A DNA stretch of 22,628 bases from NCBI GenBank assembly GCA_054661495.1, contig BAAFSQ010000161.1, positions 1 through 22,628 of the forward strand, in the 5' to 3' direction. The position numbers were made by a program, and so were the translations under genes. Shown here one piece after another: positions 9,879 to 22,259 of this stretch. This stretch comes from Zygophlyctis sp. KS116 (taxonomy: Eukaryota > Chytridiomycota). The notes under the pieces were generated by a model that saw only the letters and a program-made list of their open reading frames with translations, was not told the DNA's origin and searched no databases. The first letter of the stretch is position 1; every line of letters begins with the position of its first letter.

Positions 9879-9947
9879 TCGGTTCAGAAGTAAATTTAGA
9901 ATTTTGGCTAATAATAGCAAAGGTGGCGCTTGTTTGTTTTAAGTAAA
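9879..9947. promoter_or_regulatory. Shared divergent promoter region (arrestin / enoyl-CoA isomerase)
   Basis: These 69 bp lie between two divergent ATGs. No recognisable fatty-acid or nutrient response element was seen. Inferred from position only. Confidence 0.4.
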
Positions 9948-10771
9948 ATGGGATTCTCGACACTAGAATTAAACATTGTTGTATTGTTTGATATGATAAC
10001 TAGTAGAAAAATGTAGCAAAGATAACTCTCAAGAATGCTCCAGTAAACGCACTTTCGCCCGCATGCTTAAAGGATCTAAGCAAAGTATTATTATCTGATC
10101 ATGTTAAATCGGCATCATCTTTACTGATTACAACTGCTTACCCAAAGATTTTTTCTGCTGGATTAGATTTAAAAACATTAATCAAGACTACTGAATCTCC
10201 TTTAGAATTTAAGTGTAGAATTCATGATTATATTGGATTATTTCAAAATACTTGCAAATTATTACTATCTAGCCCACTTCCTACTGCCTCTGCAATCTCT
10301 GGAGCGTGTCCAGCAGGAGGAACTGTTTTATCTCTATGTTGTGATGTTAGAGTACTCTCTACAGAATGCAATTTCTTTATGGGATTAAACGAAGTAGCTG
10401 TAGGAATGGCTCCTCCTCTTTGGGTTCATTCATTGGCAAGATTAGTAATTTCTTAAAATTCATATTAGACTATAACACCTTGTGCTGTGTTTCCATTTAT
10501 GGAATTAGGAAGATTTGTCTTTGATATCGATCAAATCAAGAAATTAGGATTGGTTTCTGAAAGTTGTGATAATTTAGAATCTGCAATACTCAAGGCTCAT
10601 GAGTTATTACAAATTTATGAATCAGTTCCACCTATTGCTAGACGTGATGCAAAATTAAAAGGAAGACAGATTATTTTAGATCAAATGAATCAAGATGCAA
10701 TTGATGGAGTCGTTGAATCAATTTGCGGTTCAGAATTTCAGTCAATGGCGAGGAAAATATTGAAAATTTAA
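9948..10771 (+). CDS. Enoyl-CoA delta-isomerase (crotonase superfamily, ECI1-like)
   Basis: Three exons: 9948-9980, 10007-10444, 10469-10771; introns of 26 and 24 nt; 257 aa. Matches to mammalian mitochondrial ECI1: ITLKNAPVNALSPACLKDL, FSAGLDLKTL (first oxyanion-hole strand), ISGACPAGGTVLSLCCDVRV (second oxyanion segment) and GLNEVAVGMAPPLWV, where Glu140 corresponds to the catalytic glutamate of ECI1 (GLNE). The enzyme moves a cis/trans-3 double bond to trans-2 so that unsaturated fatty acyl-CoAs can enter beta-oxidation. No PTS1 is present (it ends KILKI) and the N-terminus is short, so localisation is open. The 5' exon is chosen because it gives LELNIVKNVAKITL; an intron three bases longer is also possible. 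The next gene starts 10 bp after the stop. Confidence 0.85.
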
Positions 10772-10781
10772 CAATTTTTTG

Positions 10782-11298
10782 ATGATCATCACAACTATTT
10801 TTTTATGTCTGATTGGACTCTGCCAATCTTCTATTATGAACTTGAGTTGTTTAATCGACTGTCCGGAATCTATGTCATATCATGAGTCTCTTCCTATTAA
10901 TAGTATTTGATTTGCATTAAAACATAGTTTCCTTTACTCCGGACTCTGATGGCGATGAGATCCGTAATGCAACAGTGTCAATCACAAGCTCAAATAGTAG
11001 TTTTGTATGGTATTCAGAAGAGATTCAATGGAAAGTTACCGAAAACAATTCTCTTTTGAATGAATTTATATTTTCACCACAAGCACAAAACGTTCCATTG
11101 GAAAAAACAATTCCTGTAAATATTCTGGTTGCATGGACCGAATTAAGAAGAGGTCTAATCAGTGGAGCCTCATCACAGAATTTACAGATTATTGTCACTG
11201 ACTTAAAGCCCAATTTTATGATTGGAACAAGGCGAGAAAATCTCGCTAATCGTGTTTCAAATTGGATTTTTGCTTTTATTTTACTACAGACTTTATAA
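10782..11298 (+). CDS. Secreted or GPI-anchored glycoprotein of unknown function
   Basis: Two exons, 10782-10902 and 10928-11298, with a 25-nt intron; 163 aa. Family not recognised. The N-terminus MIITTIFLCLIGLCQSS is a good signal peptide, with cleavage near residue 17. A small Cys pair follows (SCLIDCPES), then a beta-rich stretch of about 110 residues with several N-glycosylation sequons (NLS, NIS, NAT, NSS, NNS). The last 13 residues are hydrophobic (SNWIFAFILLQTL) after a polar RRENLANR segment, which fits a GPI-attachment signal or a short tail anchor. Fungal wall proteins such as the Kre9/Knh1 group have a similar plan, but I see no decisive motif. It follows the isomerase by 10 bp on the same strand and ends 16 bp from the convergent kinase gene. 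Confidence 0.65.
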
Positions 11299-11314
11299 TC
11301 AACAAAATATATAA

Positions 11315-13015
11315 TCAAGATTGGAGCCATGGATGATTCATGACCTCTGAAATCGAGTATCTATCCTCTGTTTTCAGTTGTAACATTCCAAGTAATAGAT
11401 TTATACAGGTGGGTGATATCTGAGCTTTTTCTAATCTAGATGGGTCCCATCGGCCGTTGATGATTGACATTTGAAGTCGAGGAAGATATGAATCATTAAA
11501 TGGTAGAGATCCTGTCAGGAGAGCGTGTAAAACACATCCCATTGACCATATATCACTAGGTAACTTTGAAGATTTTGACTGCTTAAGGATCTCTGGAGCA
11601 CAATAATGAAGAGATCCAGGAGCAAAACATTTAGAATCTTGTAAAGGTATATGGATTGTTTCAGAATTAGTACCTACTTGAACAGACATTGATCGTGTAT
11701 GACAAGAGTTTGGGCCATTGGTTGATTTAGGTATCCTATCATTTTTCGATGCCTCAAATTCATCCCAAAAAGAGTCAGAAATCGATTCAGAGAGTCCAAA
11801 ATCTGATAATTTTATATTCATTTTTGTGTGATCTAGTAGAATATTTTCAAGTTTGATATCTCTATGTACTATTCCAGCTTTTAAATGTAGATAATGAACT
11901 GCAGACGCCAACTGCTTAAAAAGAGAAAGTGCCATAGACTCTGGTAATCCTGGACGACCTTCTTTTAAAATATAATCTAAAAGATGGCCACCTTGTGCAA
12001 GTTCTGTAACTACTAAAACTGCATCATCTGTATCAAATGATTCATACATTCGTAAAAGATTTGGATGAGATAATTTCGACCATAGGTATGATTCTTTTTG
12101 CAGGGCAAGCTTATCAAAAGAAAGATTTGAATCTGAATGAATGATTTTAATTGCTACTAAAGGATTTTGAGGATCTATTGAACTTGCTTCATAAACCCTT
12201 GAAAAACAACCTGATCCAATTTCTCTTATTAGAGTATAATCTCCAATAACATCCCCTGGACTATAAATTCCAAGTAAATTTGTATCACCAGCAGCTATTA
12301 TACTTTAATTATTTAAAAACTTACGTGAAATTATAGCTTGTTGTTCAGTAAAAGAAGACAACCAAGATACAGCAGGAGACATTCCTAAAGAAGAAAAACT
12401 TTCAGAAGTTACAGGAGATATTGAAGATGTCCTCTTTGAACCAGCTTCTGAAGCTCGTTTTTTTACAAGAATAGATGCTGGTGAATTAGACATTTTTGTT
12501 GAGAATGATCTTCGTGCCCATTGCTGCCTTTGAGATGCTGATTCATCTCTAGACATTCTCGGAAGAGTCTGATGAGTTTGCGTAATTGTAGCACTTAAAG
12601 GGGTAACAGAGTCCGTTTCTGTAGATGTGCTTTCCCATTTTTGAGAGACAGGAATCTCAACAGGAGAAGCATTATTTCTAATTTCATTCATAGTCTCTTT
12701 TCCTTGAGCTGAATGAGATGCAATCTGTGGTGGTTTTACGTTTCCAAATGAAGCCTTCATCCATGATTCCGCAGCAGATACTTCAGGAATAGTAGATACA
12801 GTTAATATTGAGCCTAGAGCAGAGAATGGCTTTTGTAAACTGGTTTTTTGAGGAATTGGCAGTCTTTCAAAGGCATTATTTTCAAGACTTATGCGCTCAC
12901 CGGTACTTGATAATCCTGGACCGGTTCCGCAGAAAATACTTTTCGCTGGAGCTGATTTTGTGAGTTGTGCCTTGCAAGTTGCAGAGGGAATTTCTTTTGG
13001 TTCGCTGTTTTGCAT
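11315..13015 (-). CDS. Ser/Thr protein kinase with long N-terminal Ser-rich region
   Basis: Two exons, 12325-13015 and 11315-12294, with a 30-nt intron; 556 aa from the ATG at 13013-13015. An in-frame ATG at 13058-13060 would add 15 residues but would overlap the divergent LeuRS start. Residues 1-230 are low-complexity, Ser/Thr/Pro-rich and probably disordered and phosphorylated. The kinase domain fills the rest: glycine loop GSGCFSRV, VAIK lysine (about 280), HRDIKLEN (Asp about 376), DFG (about 395), GSLHYCAPEIL and SDIWSMGCVLHALLTGSLPF. All catalytic residues are present. An insertion of about 50 residues lies between DFG and APE, in the activation-segment region. The pattern suggests a CAMK-like kinase, but I cannot place it in a subfamily. 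Splicing joins ISP to AGDTNLLGIYSPGDVIGDY. Confidence 0.85.
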
Positions 13016-13040
13016 TGTTTTTTGCGTGGTTTGTCCGTAG
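13016..13040. promoter_or_regulatory. 25-bp divergent gap between kinase and LeuRS starts
   Basis: Only 25 bp separate the two start codons. Core promoters of both genes must reach into each other's coding sequence, or transcripts must have very short leaders. No motif identified. Confidence 0.4.
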
Positions 13041-15135
13041 ATGCATCGGCCCAAGTTCATTCTGCCAATGTTCCCCTATCCTTCCGGTAAACTGCATCTG
13101 GGACATGTTAGAATCTATACTTTTGCTGATCTCTTGAATCGTTTTCACTCTCAGATGGGAAGTACTGTCTTTACTCCAATGGGATGGGATGCTTTTGGTT
13201 TACCAGCAGAGAATGCTGCATTGGAGAGAAGAATAGATCCTCAATCATGGACTGCATCAAATATAGAAACTATGAAAAAGAGCTTTGCCGACTTGGATTT
13301 GAGTCTAGATTGGAAAGCAGAGATTAATACTAGTGATAAAGAGTATTATAAATGGACTCAATGGCTGTTTTTACTAATGTTCTCAAAAGGTCTTGCATAT
13401 CAGAAACATGCATTAGTAAATTGGGATCCTGTAGATCAAACAGTTTTAGCAAACGAACAGGTAGATCATAAGGGGAGAGCAGAAAGGTCGGGAGCAGAGG
13501 TTGAAAAACGATTTATGAAACAATGGTTTTTTAAAATTACAGATTATGCTGGTAGATTACATAATGATTTACATGAACTTGATTGGCCTGAAAATGTGAA
13601 ACAACAACAAATGAATTGGATTTTACAACAAAATGGGATCTTTATTCATGGAGAGATTTTTAATGCTAAAACTAAACAATCGGGTATTGAAAAGGTATTC
13701 ATATCTGAATCTGATTTCTTAAAAATGCCGCTTAGATTATTGGTTGGAACACGACATAGTCTTGCAAAGAATTGGGATCTAAATCACTTAAAAAAAGGAA
13801 AAAGGATATATAAACTGGATAATCTTTTTTTAAAAGATCCTTTTTTTCAAAATAAGATAGTTCCAGTCTTTTTAAGTACGGATATTCCAGATCAGGATGC
13901 AGTTTTGGAAACGAGTCAAGAGCCTAGAAATTCTAATATTTCATTTGATGAATGGGTTAAATCGAAAAGAGCTAAAACGGTCACAAATTATAGACTGCGT
14001 GATTGGCTTATATCTAGACAAAGAAATTGGGGAACTCCAATACCAATAATTCATTGTCAATCTTGTGGGCCAGTTCCGGTTCCTGAAAAGGATCTTCCTG
14101 TTGTTTTAAACTCTGATAACAAAAGTTTAGAAGTGGAATGTCCAAAATGTGGGTCAATGGGGGTCAGAGAAACAGACACAATGGATACTTTTGTCGATAG
14201 TTCTTGGTATTGGGCAAGATTTACGGATCCTCATAATTCATCAAGGTATAATAATTTTGTTAAATTATAGAATCGTTGATCCTAAAGTGGCGAATAATAT
14301 GCTTCCTGTAGATATCTATATAGGAGGAATCGAACACTCTATACTTCATTTATTGTATGCAAGATTTATGGGAAAGTTTATGACTGACAATAATATTGTT
14401 AATTTACCCAATGGAGAACCGTTTTCAAAGCTAATTACAGTTGTATGAATTATGATTTTTAAGAAAATTTAGGGAATGGTTAAAGGCAAAACACTTAAAG
14501 ATAAATCCGGTCGCTACTATTCAGAATCTGACTGCGTTAGTGCTGATAAAGGATTAAAGTCTATCAAAGGAACACCAATTACAGTTGGTTATGAGAAAAT
14601 GTCAAAGAGCAAAGGGAATGGAGTCGATCCTCATGTAAGAATAATTCACCTAAATTGTAGAAAATTTTGGATAAATACAATTCAGATGTACTTCGCTTGT
14701 ACATTTGCTCTCGTGTAGGAATGGAAGATGAATTACGATGGGATGATTCGAGCATAATTGGAATGTCTCGATGGCTAAATAATTGTGATAAACTTATTCA
14801 AGATTTTGAAAATTCAATTGGATCAATTTCTTGTCAAGATCTTGAAAATATTCCATTACAAGAAAGTCAATTAAAAACTGTGAAAAAGGTATTATAGATT
14901 TCTTTTATATATTTAGGTGACTGATTGCTTTTTGAAAAATTGGAATTTCCACAATGCCATCTCCGCCTTGATAATCTATTTCAACAATCTCAAGAAATCT
15001 TCAGTACCATGGACTGATGTATCAAGGCAAAAAGAATTTGTCACCTTTATTCAAATGATGCATCCATTTTCCCCAAATTGGACAGAAAAAGTCATGACTC
15101 GACACAATATACCACTAAAATGGCCCAAAAACTAA
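13041..15135 (+). CDS. Leucyl-tRNA synthetase, bacterial/mitochondrial type, reduced
   Basis: Five exons: 13041-14245, 14271-14442, 14473-14634, 14661-14888, 14917-15135; introns of 25, 30, 26 and 28 nt; 661 aa against roughly 860-900 for mitochondrial and bacterial LeuRS. The synthetic core looks active: [19 protein letters not shown] (HIGH site), [33 protein letters not shown], a Cys4 zinc module (HCQSCG and CPKCG), [25 protein letters not shown] and EKMSKSKGN. The CP1 editing region (residues about 197-315) is about 120 residues rather than about 190; the TRPDT and GTGAVMAVPxHDxRD motifs are absent. The protein stops just after the anticodon-binding helices (MMHPFSPNW), so the C-terminal tRNA-binding domain (VQVNGKVRAK region) is missing. 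A stop precedes the ATG and there is no obvious targeting presequence. Presumed to charge mitochondrial tRNA-Leu. Confidence 0.88.
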
Positions 15136-15593
15136 TCTTTATTCAGAAATTTCAATCTAGCCTGCTGGATCATATACGCCTTTCTTTGTTTCAGCAAGTT
15201 TTGGCGTTTATCACTTTCCGATTCCCAAATTTTTGGCGGTTCCTCATCTACAATTGGACTGGAGAGTATTTCTGACATATGCAAACTCTGAGAGATTTTT
15301 GAAGATGTGGCACTTGAATCTACATTATTCCTTTGATTATTATTAATTGTTGAGACTTGTGATCTTTCCAGTCTTCCGGATATAATTTTCTCGCAAGTTT
15401 CTTCAACTCTTGAACCAGCTCTTAAATCATTTTCAATCAAAGATTTTGGAACATGAGGAAACATTGACGACACCAACTTGACTCTAGATTCCAAATCTTG
15501 TAAATTCTGCTCATTACCACCAGTATAATAATAATAAACGAGCACAATAATTAGACCAAGGATCAATAATTCAATTGACGGCAACTGATTCAT
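15132..15593 (-). CDS. CUE1: CUE1-like ER-membrane CUE-domain protein
   Basis: A single exon of 153 aa from the ATG at 15591-15593. One membrane span near the N-terminus (IELLILGLIIVLVYYYY) is followed by a CUE domain: SRVKLVSSMFPHVPKSLIEN, with the MFP motif and the C-terminal part EETCEKIISG. After a polar linker the C-terminus SDKRQNLLKQRKAYMIQQAR matches the Ubc7-binding end typical of fungal Cue1. In yeast, Cue1 anchors and activates the E2 enzyme Ubc7 at the ER membrane for ER-associated degradation. The length is somewhat below yeast Cue1 (about 200 aa). The stop overlaps the convergent LeuRS stop by 4 nt. Confidence 0.75.
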   Translation of the reverse strand: MNQLPSIELLILGLIIVLVYYYYTGGNEQNLQDLESRVKLVSSMFPHVPKSLIENDLRAGSRVEETCEKIISGRLERSQVSTINNNQRNNVDSSATSSKISQSLHMSEILSSPIVDEEPPKIWESESDKRQNLLKQRKAYMIQQARLKFLNKD

Positions 15594-15635
15594 TTTCGTA
15601 AAAGTCAAGGGAAAAACAAGTTCAAGGTCAAGTAT

Positions 15636-16042
15636 TTACATTGTTGCTAGTTGTTGTTTACTAATATTTTTAAATAAATTGATCTTCTAAGAATAAAATT
15701 AAATAAACTTACATCAACAATATACATGTCTTCTTTATATTTTTGAGATTCGCTGTAAGCAGTGATATATTTCCAACCAAGAACAAGATCACAGCCATTG
15801 CAAATTACGTCTGCAATGTCAAAGTTTCCTGATGAAAGCGTTTTATTAGAAATGTCTCCAATTGAAATATTGACTAGAGATGATGCTAAATATGCTCTTC
15901 CAGATTTTGACATGTATGACTTTGATACAATGTCACCAGAAGAAATTAAATGAGTTGAGCAACTCGAACAACTATACTTTATTATTTTATGGTACCTGTA
16001 CAAGATGTCGGCGGTCAAGTACTTTTTATACAATTTTCCCAT
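15636..16042 (-). CDS. Yippee family zinc-binding protein (YPEL/Moh1)
   Basis: Three exons: 15996-16042, 15713-15971, 15636-15686; introns of 24 and 26 nt; 118 aa, the usual Yippee length. The Yippee domain is nearly complete: YLTADILYSCSSCSTHLIS, DIVSKSYMSKSGRAYLASS, DIADVICNGCDLVLGWKY and SQKYKEDMYIVD. The two CxxC pairs (CSSC, CNGC) form the zinc site. Eukaryotic Yippee proteins serve as adaptors; one example is YPEL5 in the GID/CTLH ubiquitin ligase. The role here is unknown. Intron 1 (15972-15995) is a multiple of three and has no stop, so unspliced RNA would still be translatable with eight extra residues; I infer it from alignment of ILYSCSSC with the family. The C-terminal exon depends on the second intron. 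Confidence 0.85.
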
Positions 16043-16068
16043 TGGAATTTTAAAGAGATTAAAGAGGC

Positions 16069-17259
16069 TTAAGGCTTTATTTCGGAATACAAAATTAGTC
16101 TGTTCAATCCATACGTTGAATAATCAAAATCTAATTCTTGTTGATCGGTTTTATAGATTTTAAAAGATTGTATTATTCCCCATAGTCCCCACAATAAATG
16201 TGAACAAGCCGTAAATATAGGAATTTTCTTTAAAATATCTGATAATTCAGTCTTGTAATCATCTTGGGTTTTAGAGTCTTTAGATTTTAAATAATGTAAT
16301 ATAAATGTTTCTTGTTCTTGCAAGGAAGGATATCTTGTTTTATCAAGAGAATGTGGTGTGTCAGAGTTATAGTCTGCCATCCATTCACAAAAAAAGTTTG
16401 CAATTTCATATTCCAAATAATTAAGGCCTGAATATTCGTAATCTAAAAAGATTATTCGATTAGAATCATGAAATTTCATAATATTTCCAAATTGAAGATC
16501 ATTATGGGAAAATACAGTCGTGCAGTTTACTCCTACTAATGTCTTTAGTCTCTTGATTTCAGTATCTATCCTTTAAATTTGAAGTCTAAATTACCAAAAG
16601 AATCAAAATTTACAACCTGTTTGACTCGTTGATTTAATTCTGGGTATTTTAATAAAGTTTTTTGTGCTAGAGTATACCATTTTTCAAGATTTTCCCAAAG
16701 AATTAAATTAGATTCAATGCAAGTGATTGAGTGAAATTTAGCTAATGATTCAGCAATTGCAAGACTTTCAGATCTTATAGTTTTTGAATTTAGGCTAGAT
16801 GCATTTAAAAACTCTTCAAGTCGTCCATTAGAAAATGTAGTTAGACACTGTGGTCCGACAGATAATTCAGATAATTTTATGAAATGGTTTCTATAATGAG
16901 ATTAGTAGAATGTACAATTCAATATCTCTATCAATCAAGTCTTCAGACTCTCCATACACTCGAAGAATGACAGACTTATTGTTTGATAAGTCGACTCTCC
17001 ATACAAAATTGCTAAGTGCTCCAGAGAAACGATGCATTTTAATTGGAGTTCCTAAATTAATGCAAATGTTTGCTATATCATCTAAAGAAGGATTTTGACT
17101 TAATATCAATGGGATATGGTAAACTGGTCTTTTAAAGGATTCATTGCTGGTCGGATCTGATGCATTGGTTACACTTCCAGTCTTTAGAGAAAATTCAACT
17201 AATTCAATAGCTCCAGATGTAGGAATTTCTCTTGATCCTTTGCTTTTAAAGAAATACAT
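16069..17259 (-). CDS. Choline/ethanolamine kinase
   Basis: Three exons: 16916-17259, 16595-16890, 16069-16565; introns of 25 and 29 nt; 378 aa. Family motifs: MHRFSGALSNFVWRV (nucleotide-binding N lobe), SVILRVYGESEDLIDRDIEL, FSNGRLEEFL, AIAESLAKFHSI, VFSHNDLQFGNIM (Brenner-type catalytic loop, Asp236) and IIFLDYEYSGLNYLEYEIAN (Mg-binding choline kinase motif, Asp255). CSHLLWGLWGIIQ near the end is also typical. It phosphorylates choline and/or ethanolamine, the first step of the CDP-choline (Kennedy) pathway in the cytosol; which base it prefers cannot be told. The ATG at 17257-17259 is the first in frame. The gene lies 26 bp upstream of the Yippee gene's ATG and is divergent from RSP5. Confidence 0.9.
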
Positions 17260-17473
17260 TCAGTACATCAGGTGCTACCCACCCCCAGATGAAGTTTCCC
17301 AGATCGCAGAAAGTCAGGTTTTATGATCAGATAGAATGATTGATTTATAATGATATAATGTTGAAATTTTCATGTAGTTATGCATCGGGGATGGACCAGC
17401 ACAAATGCATCTCTAAGAAATTCCCGGGTGCGCTTTAAAGTGGGTGAGTAGGAGATCTGCTGATTGAAATAAT
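17260..17473. promoter_or_regulatory. Divergent promoter region (choline kinase / RSP5) with a possible uORF
   Basis: At 214 bp this is the widest gap between two identified genes in the window. On the + strand a 24-codon ORF (17380-17451) ends 22 bp before the RSP5 ATG and is more GC-rich than its surroundings. It could be an upstream ORF in the RSP5 leader if transcription starts before it. A C-rich/G-rich block lies at 17277-17288. No known element was recognised. Confidence 0.4.
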
Positions 17474-20241
<2,768 letters not shown>

Positions 20242-20259
20242 ACGTTCGTAATATGTTTT

Positions 20260-22008
20260 TTATATTAATCTATAAAATAACAAATAAGCTTGGCATTTTC
20301 TGACTTGATCCCATGGTGTGCTTCTCGTATGTGAGTCAGAGCAATAAAACCAAGAGTTGGTATTATGTTTTCGCACATAAGATATGTAATGTCCACCAGC
20401 AAGACTTCCGTTATGGACAACGATTCCGTACAATTGATATCTTAAATTTTCAGGATCCTTGTCCGAAGATGAGATTTTTGGCACTAGAAATTGACCAGTC
20501 TCCAGATATTCATCAAACTCTACAAATGTATCAATCTTTTTAGTTCTAAATAATCCCATCGATTGAAATCGCTTCAGGTGAAAAATTAGAATCGGGGGAG
20601 TAGAGAATAGCAAGTAGCGCTTAAATGCTTTACGAAGAGCTGATTGAGGTGTAGATGAATCAATATTGCTTTCGATGCCATCTTTATTTTTCTTGTTGCA
20701 TTCATCACATATCCTTCTATTTTCTCCGTCCAAGATTTCAACTTCCATGAATTTTTCCAGACATTCTAACAAAGTTATGGCAGATCCTGATCTTTTGATA
20801 GTAATTTTCTTCAAAAGCTGGTTTGTACTTGATTTTGAAATATTTAGTTCGCCCAATCGCTTCACAAGATCATCAGGATCGTTGTTTTCTGTAGATGTAT
20901 TATTCTTAACGTTAAGATTATTTTAAATTACAATCGGAATAGAAAGAGACAATACAACATATTCTTCTTTCGATAAGCTGATAGATTCACATGTATCACA
21001 AATAATTAAACTGGCTAATTCCCCTCCAAATACCTCTTTTACAAAGGAAACCCTATTGGGCATTTTCTATCTTATGAATTTAGATATGATACCAGTTTAA
21101 ATTCTGAATCCATCAAATCCAACATTCTTAAAAGCAATTCATGACTATCTTGCTGACGAAATTGTGAATAAATCTTCCATTTTCTAGATAATCCTTGAAA
21201 CAACTCTTTTGGATTTAACGGTACCGCTGCAAGCTTATCAAAAGAATCCTTTTCAAGATTTAAAATCTTGATTTCCATTTCCTTCAAAACCTTTGAAAAT
21301 GAATTAATAAGTGTATTTTCTCCCAGTTCTAAAGGATCACTCTTTAAATTCTCAATCAACTTGAAAGAATGACAAAAACACTAAAATTAGTAAAAATTAA
21401 TCATGCCCCAATCTTACCTGCATTACTGAATTGAAAAAGCACGTATTACCCAAATTCACAATCCCGGGAATCAGTGGTGAATTTTGATGAGTTATCTCTT
21501 CATTACTTGGTAAGACACTTTTAATTTCAGGAACAGTAATCTTTAAAGCTTTCCCTAGCTTCAGCCTACCATCCCACAATAAAGATATAGAAGGATTTGG
21601 AATTAATGCATCATCACATTGATAACACCAAAAAGAAAGATCATTATCTACTATAGACTACCAATTAGAATTAATTTAAAGCAAAAAATACCACAGCTAT
21701 ACAATGATGCATTCGATTAGTTTCATAATGCATTTGTGCGTGTTGATTTTCATATCTTCCACATCCAAAATTCCCACAATATAAGCAAATCCAAAGCGAT
21801 GCATTACTTTCACAATTTTTGCAAGAGTCTAAATTCTTATGAGATAAATATTTTAAAGTTCTTGTGAGTCTGATGGCTCTAGTTAAGTGAGTGCATACGT
21901 TTTTCTCCTGTACTTCCTCCAAGTCTTTTTCAAGCATCGCATCCAAGACTGTAAATTAAGCATTCTCATTATACCGTCGGAAACAATCTTTTTCTTCTTC
22001 TTTGCCAT
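20260..22008 (-). CDS. Ubiquitin-specific protease with ZnF-UBP, USP16/USP45-like
   Basis: Six exons: 21975-22008, 21692-21948, 21418-21657, 21093-21380, 20932-21066, 20260-20904; introns of 26, 34, 37, 26 and 27 nt; 532 aa. The start MAKKKKKIV resembles the basic USP16 N-terminus. Residues about 25-115 are a ZnF-UBP finger: [45 protein letters not shown] and WCYQCDD. The protease has its Cys box [16 protein letters not shown] (Cys170), [16 protein letters not shown], finger pairs CDTC and CDEC, FHLKRFQ, a His box GGHYISYV (His490) and SDSH (Asp508). Human USP16 removes ubiquitin from histone H2A and ribosomal proteins. The target here is unknown. Intron 3 has an alternative in-frame acceptor 21 nt further on. 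The gene converges on RSP5, 18 bp apart. Confidence 0.9.
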
Positions 22009-22076
22009 CCAGTGCTATCTACAGCAATTGCCTAAGGTGCCACAGTGCCTAGGTTACAACAGGATTTCGGACGATA
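22009..22076. promoter_or_regulatory. Upstream region of the USP gene and the orphan ORF
   Basis: These 68 bp precede the USP start on the minus strand and the small ORF on the plus strand. A partly palindromic stretch (about 22031-22055, gcctaaggtgcc / gtgcctagg) is visible. Its function is unknown. Confidence 0.25.
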
Positions 22077-22259
22077 ATGCATTCTCAATTTAATAAGGCT
22101 TTAGGATTAATGGTTATTTATCCATCGGGAAGTCGCTTCGGAGTAAATGGCAAATTTAGCTTTGATTATATTGTTGAAAGAAATATTCAAAAGGCCTTAA
22201 AAAGTATAAATTCTGAAAAGTGTATTGATACACAGACAGGATGTGGACTCACTGAATGA
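22077..22259 (+). CDS. Small orphan ORF, unknown function
   Basis: A 60-codon ORF with an ATG; product not recognised. The part up to about residue 44 (VIYPSGSRFGVNGKFSFDYI, VERNIQKALKSI) reads like real protein, with a predicted strand and amphipathic helix. The last 16 residues look less so. A GT...AG stretch inside it (donor near 22203, acceptors at about 22234 and 22238) could be a 32-36-nt intron, but the spliced frame soon ends as well. It may be a short gene, the first exon of a longer one, or a chance ORF. It is divergent from the USP gene. Confidence 0.35.
   Translation: MHSQFNKALGLMVIYPSGSRFGVNGKFSFDYIVERNIQKALKSINSEKCIDTQTGCGLTE

Noticed and set aside
11025-11330. Minus-strand ORF over the secreted-protein gene.
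   Set aside because: No family signal. The plus-strand reading has a signal peptide, an intron of standard size and glycosylation sites.
15078-15275. Plus-strand 65-codon ORF past the LeuRS stop that might continue LeuRS and supply its C-terminal domain.
   Set aside because: It lies opposite the clear CUE1-like gene, shows no LeuRS C-terminal motif and is out of frame with the last LeuRS exon.
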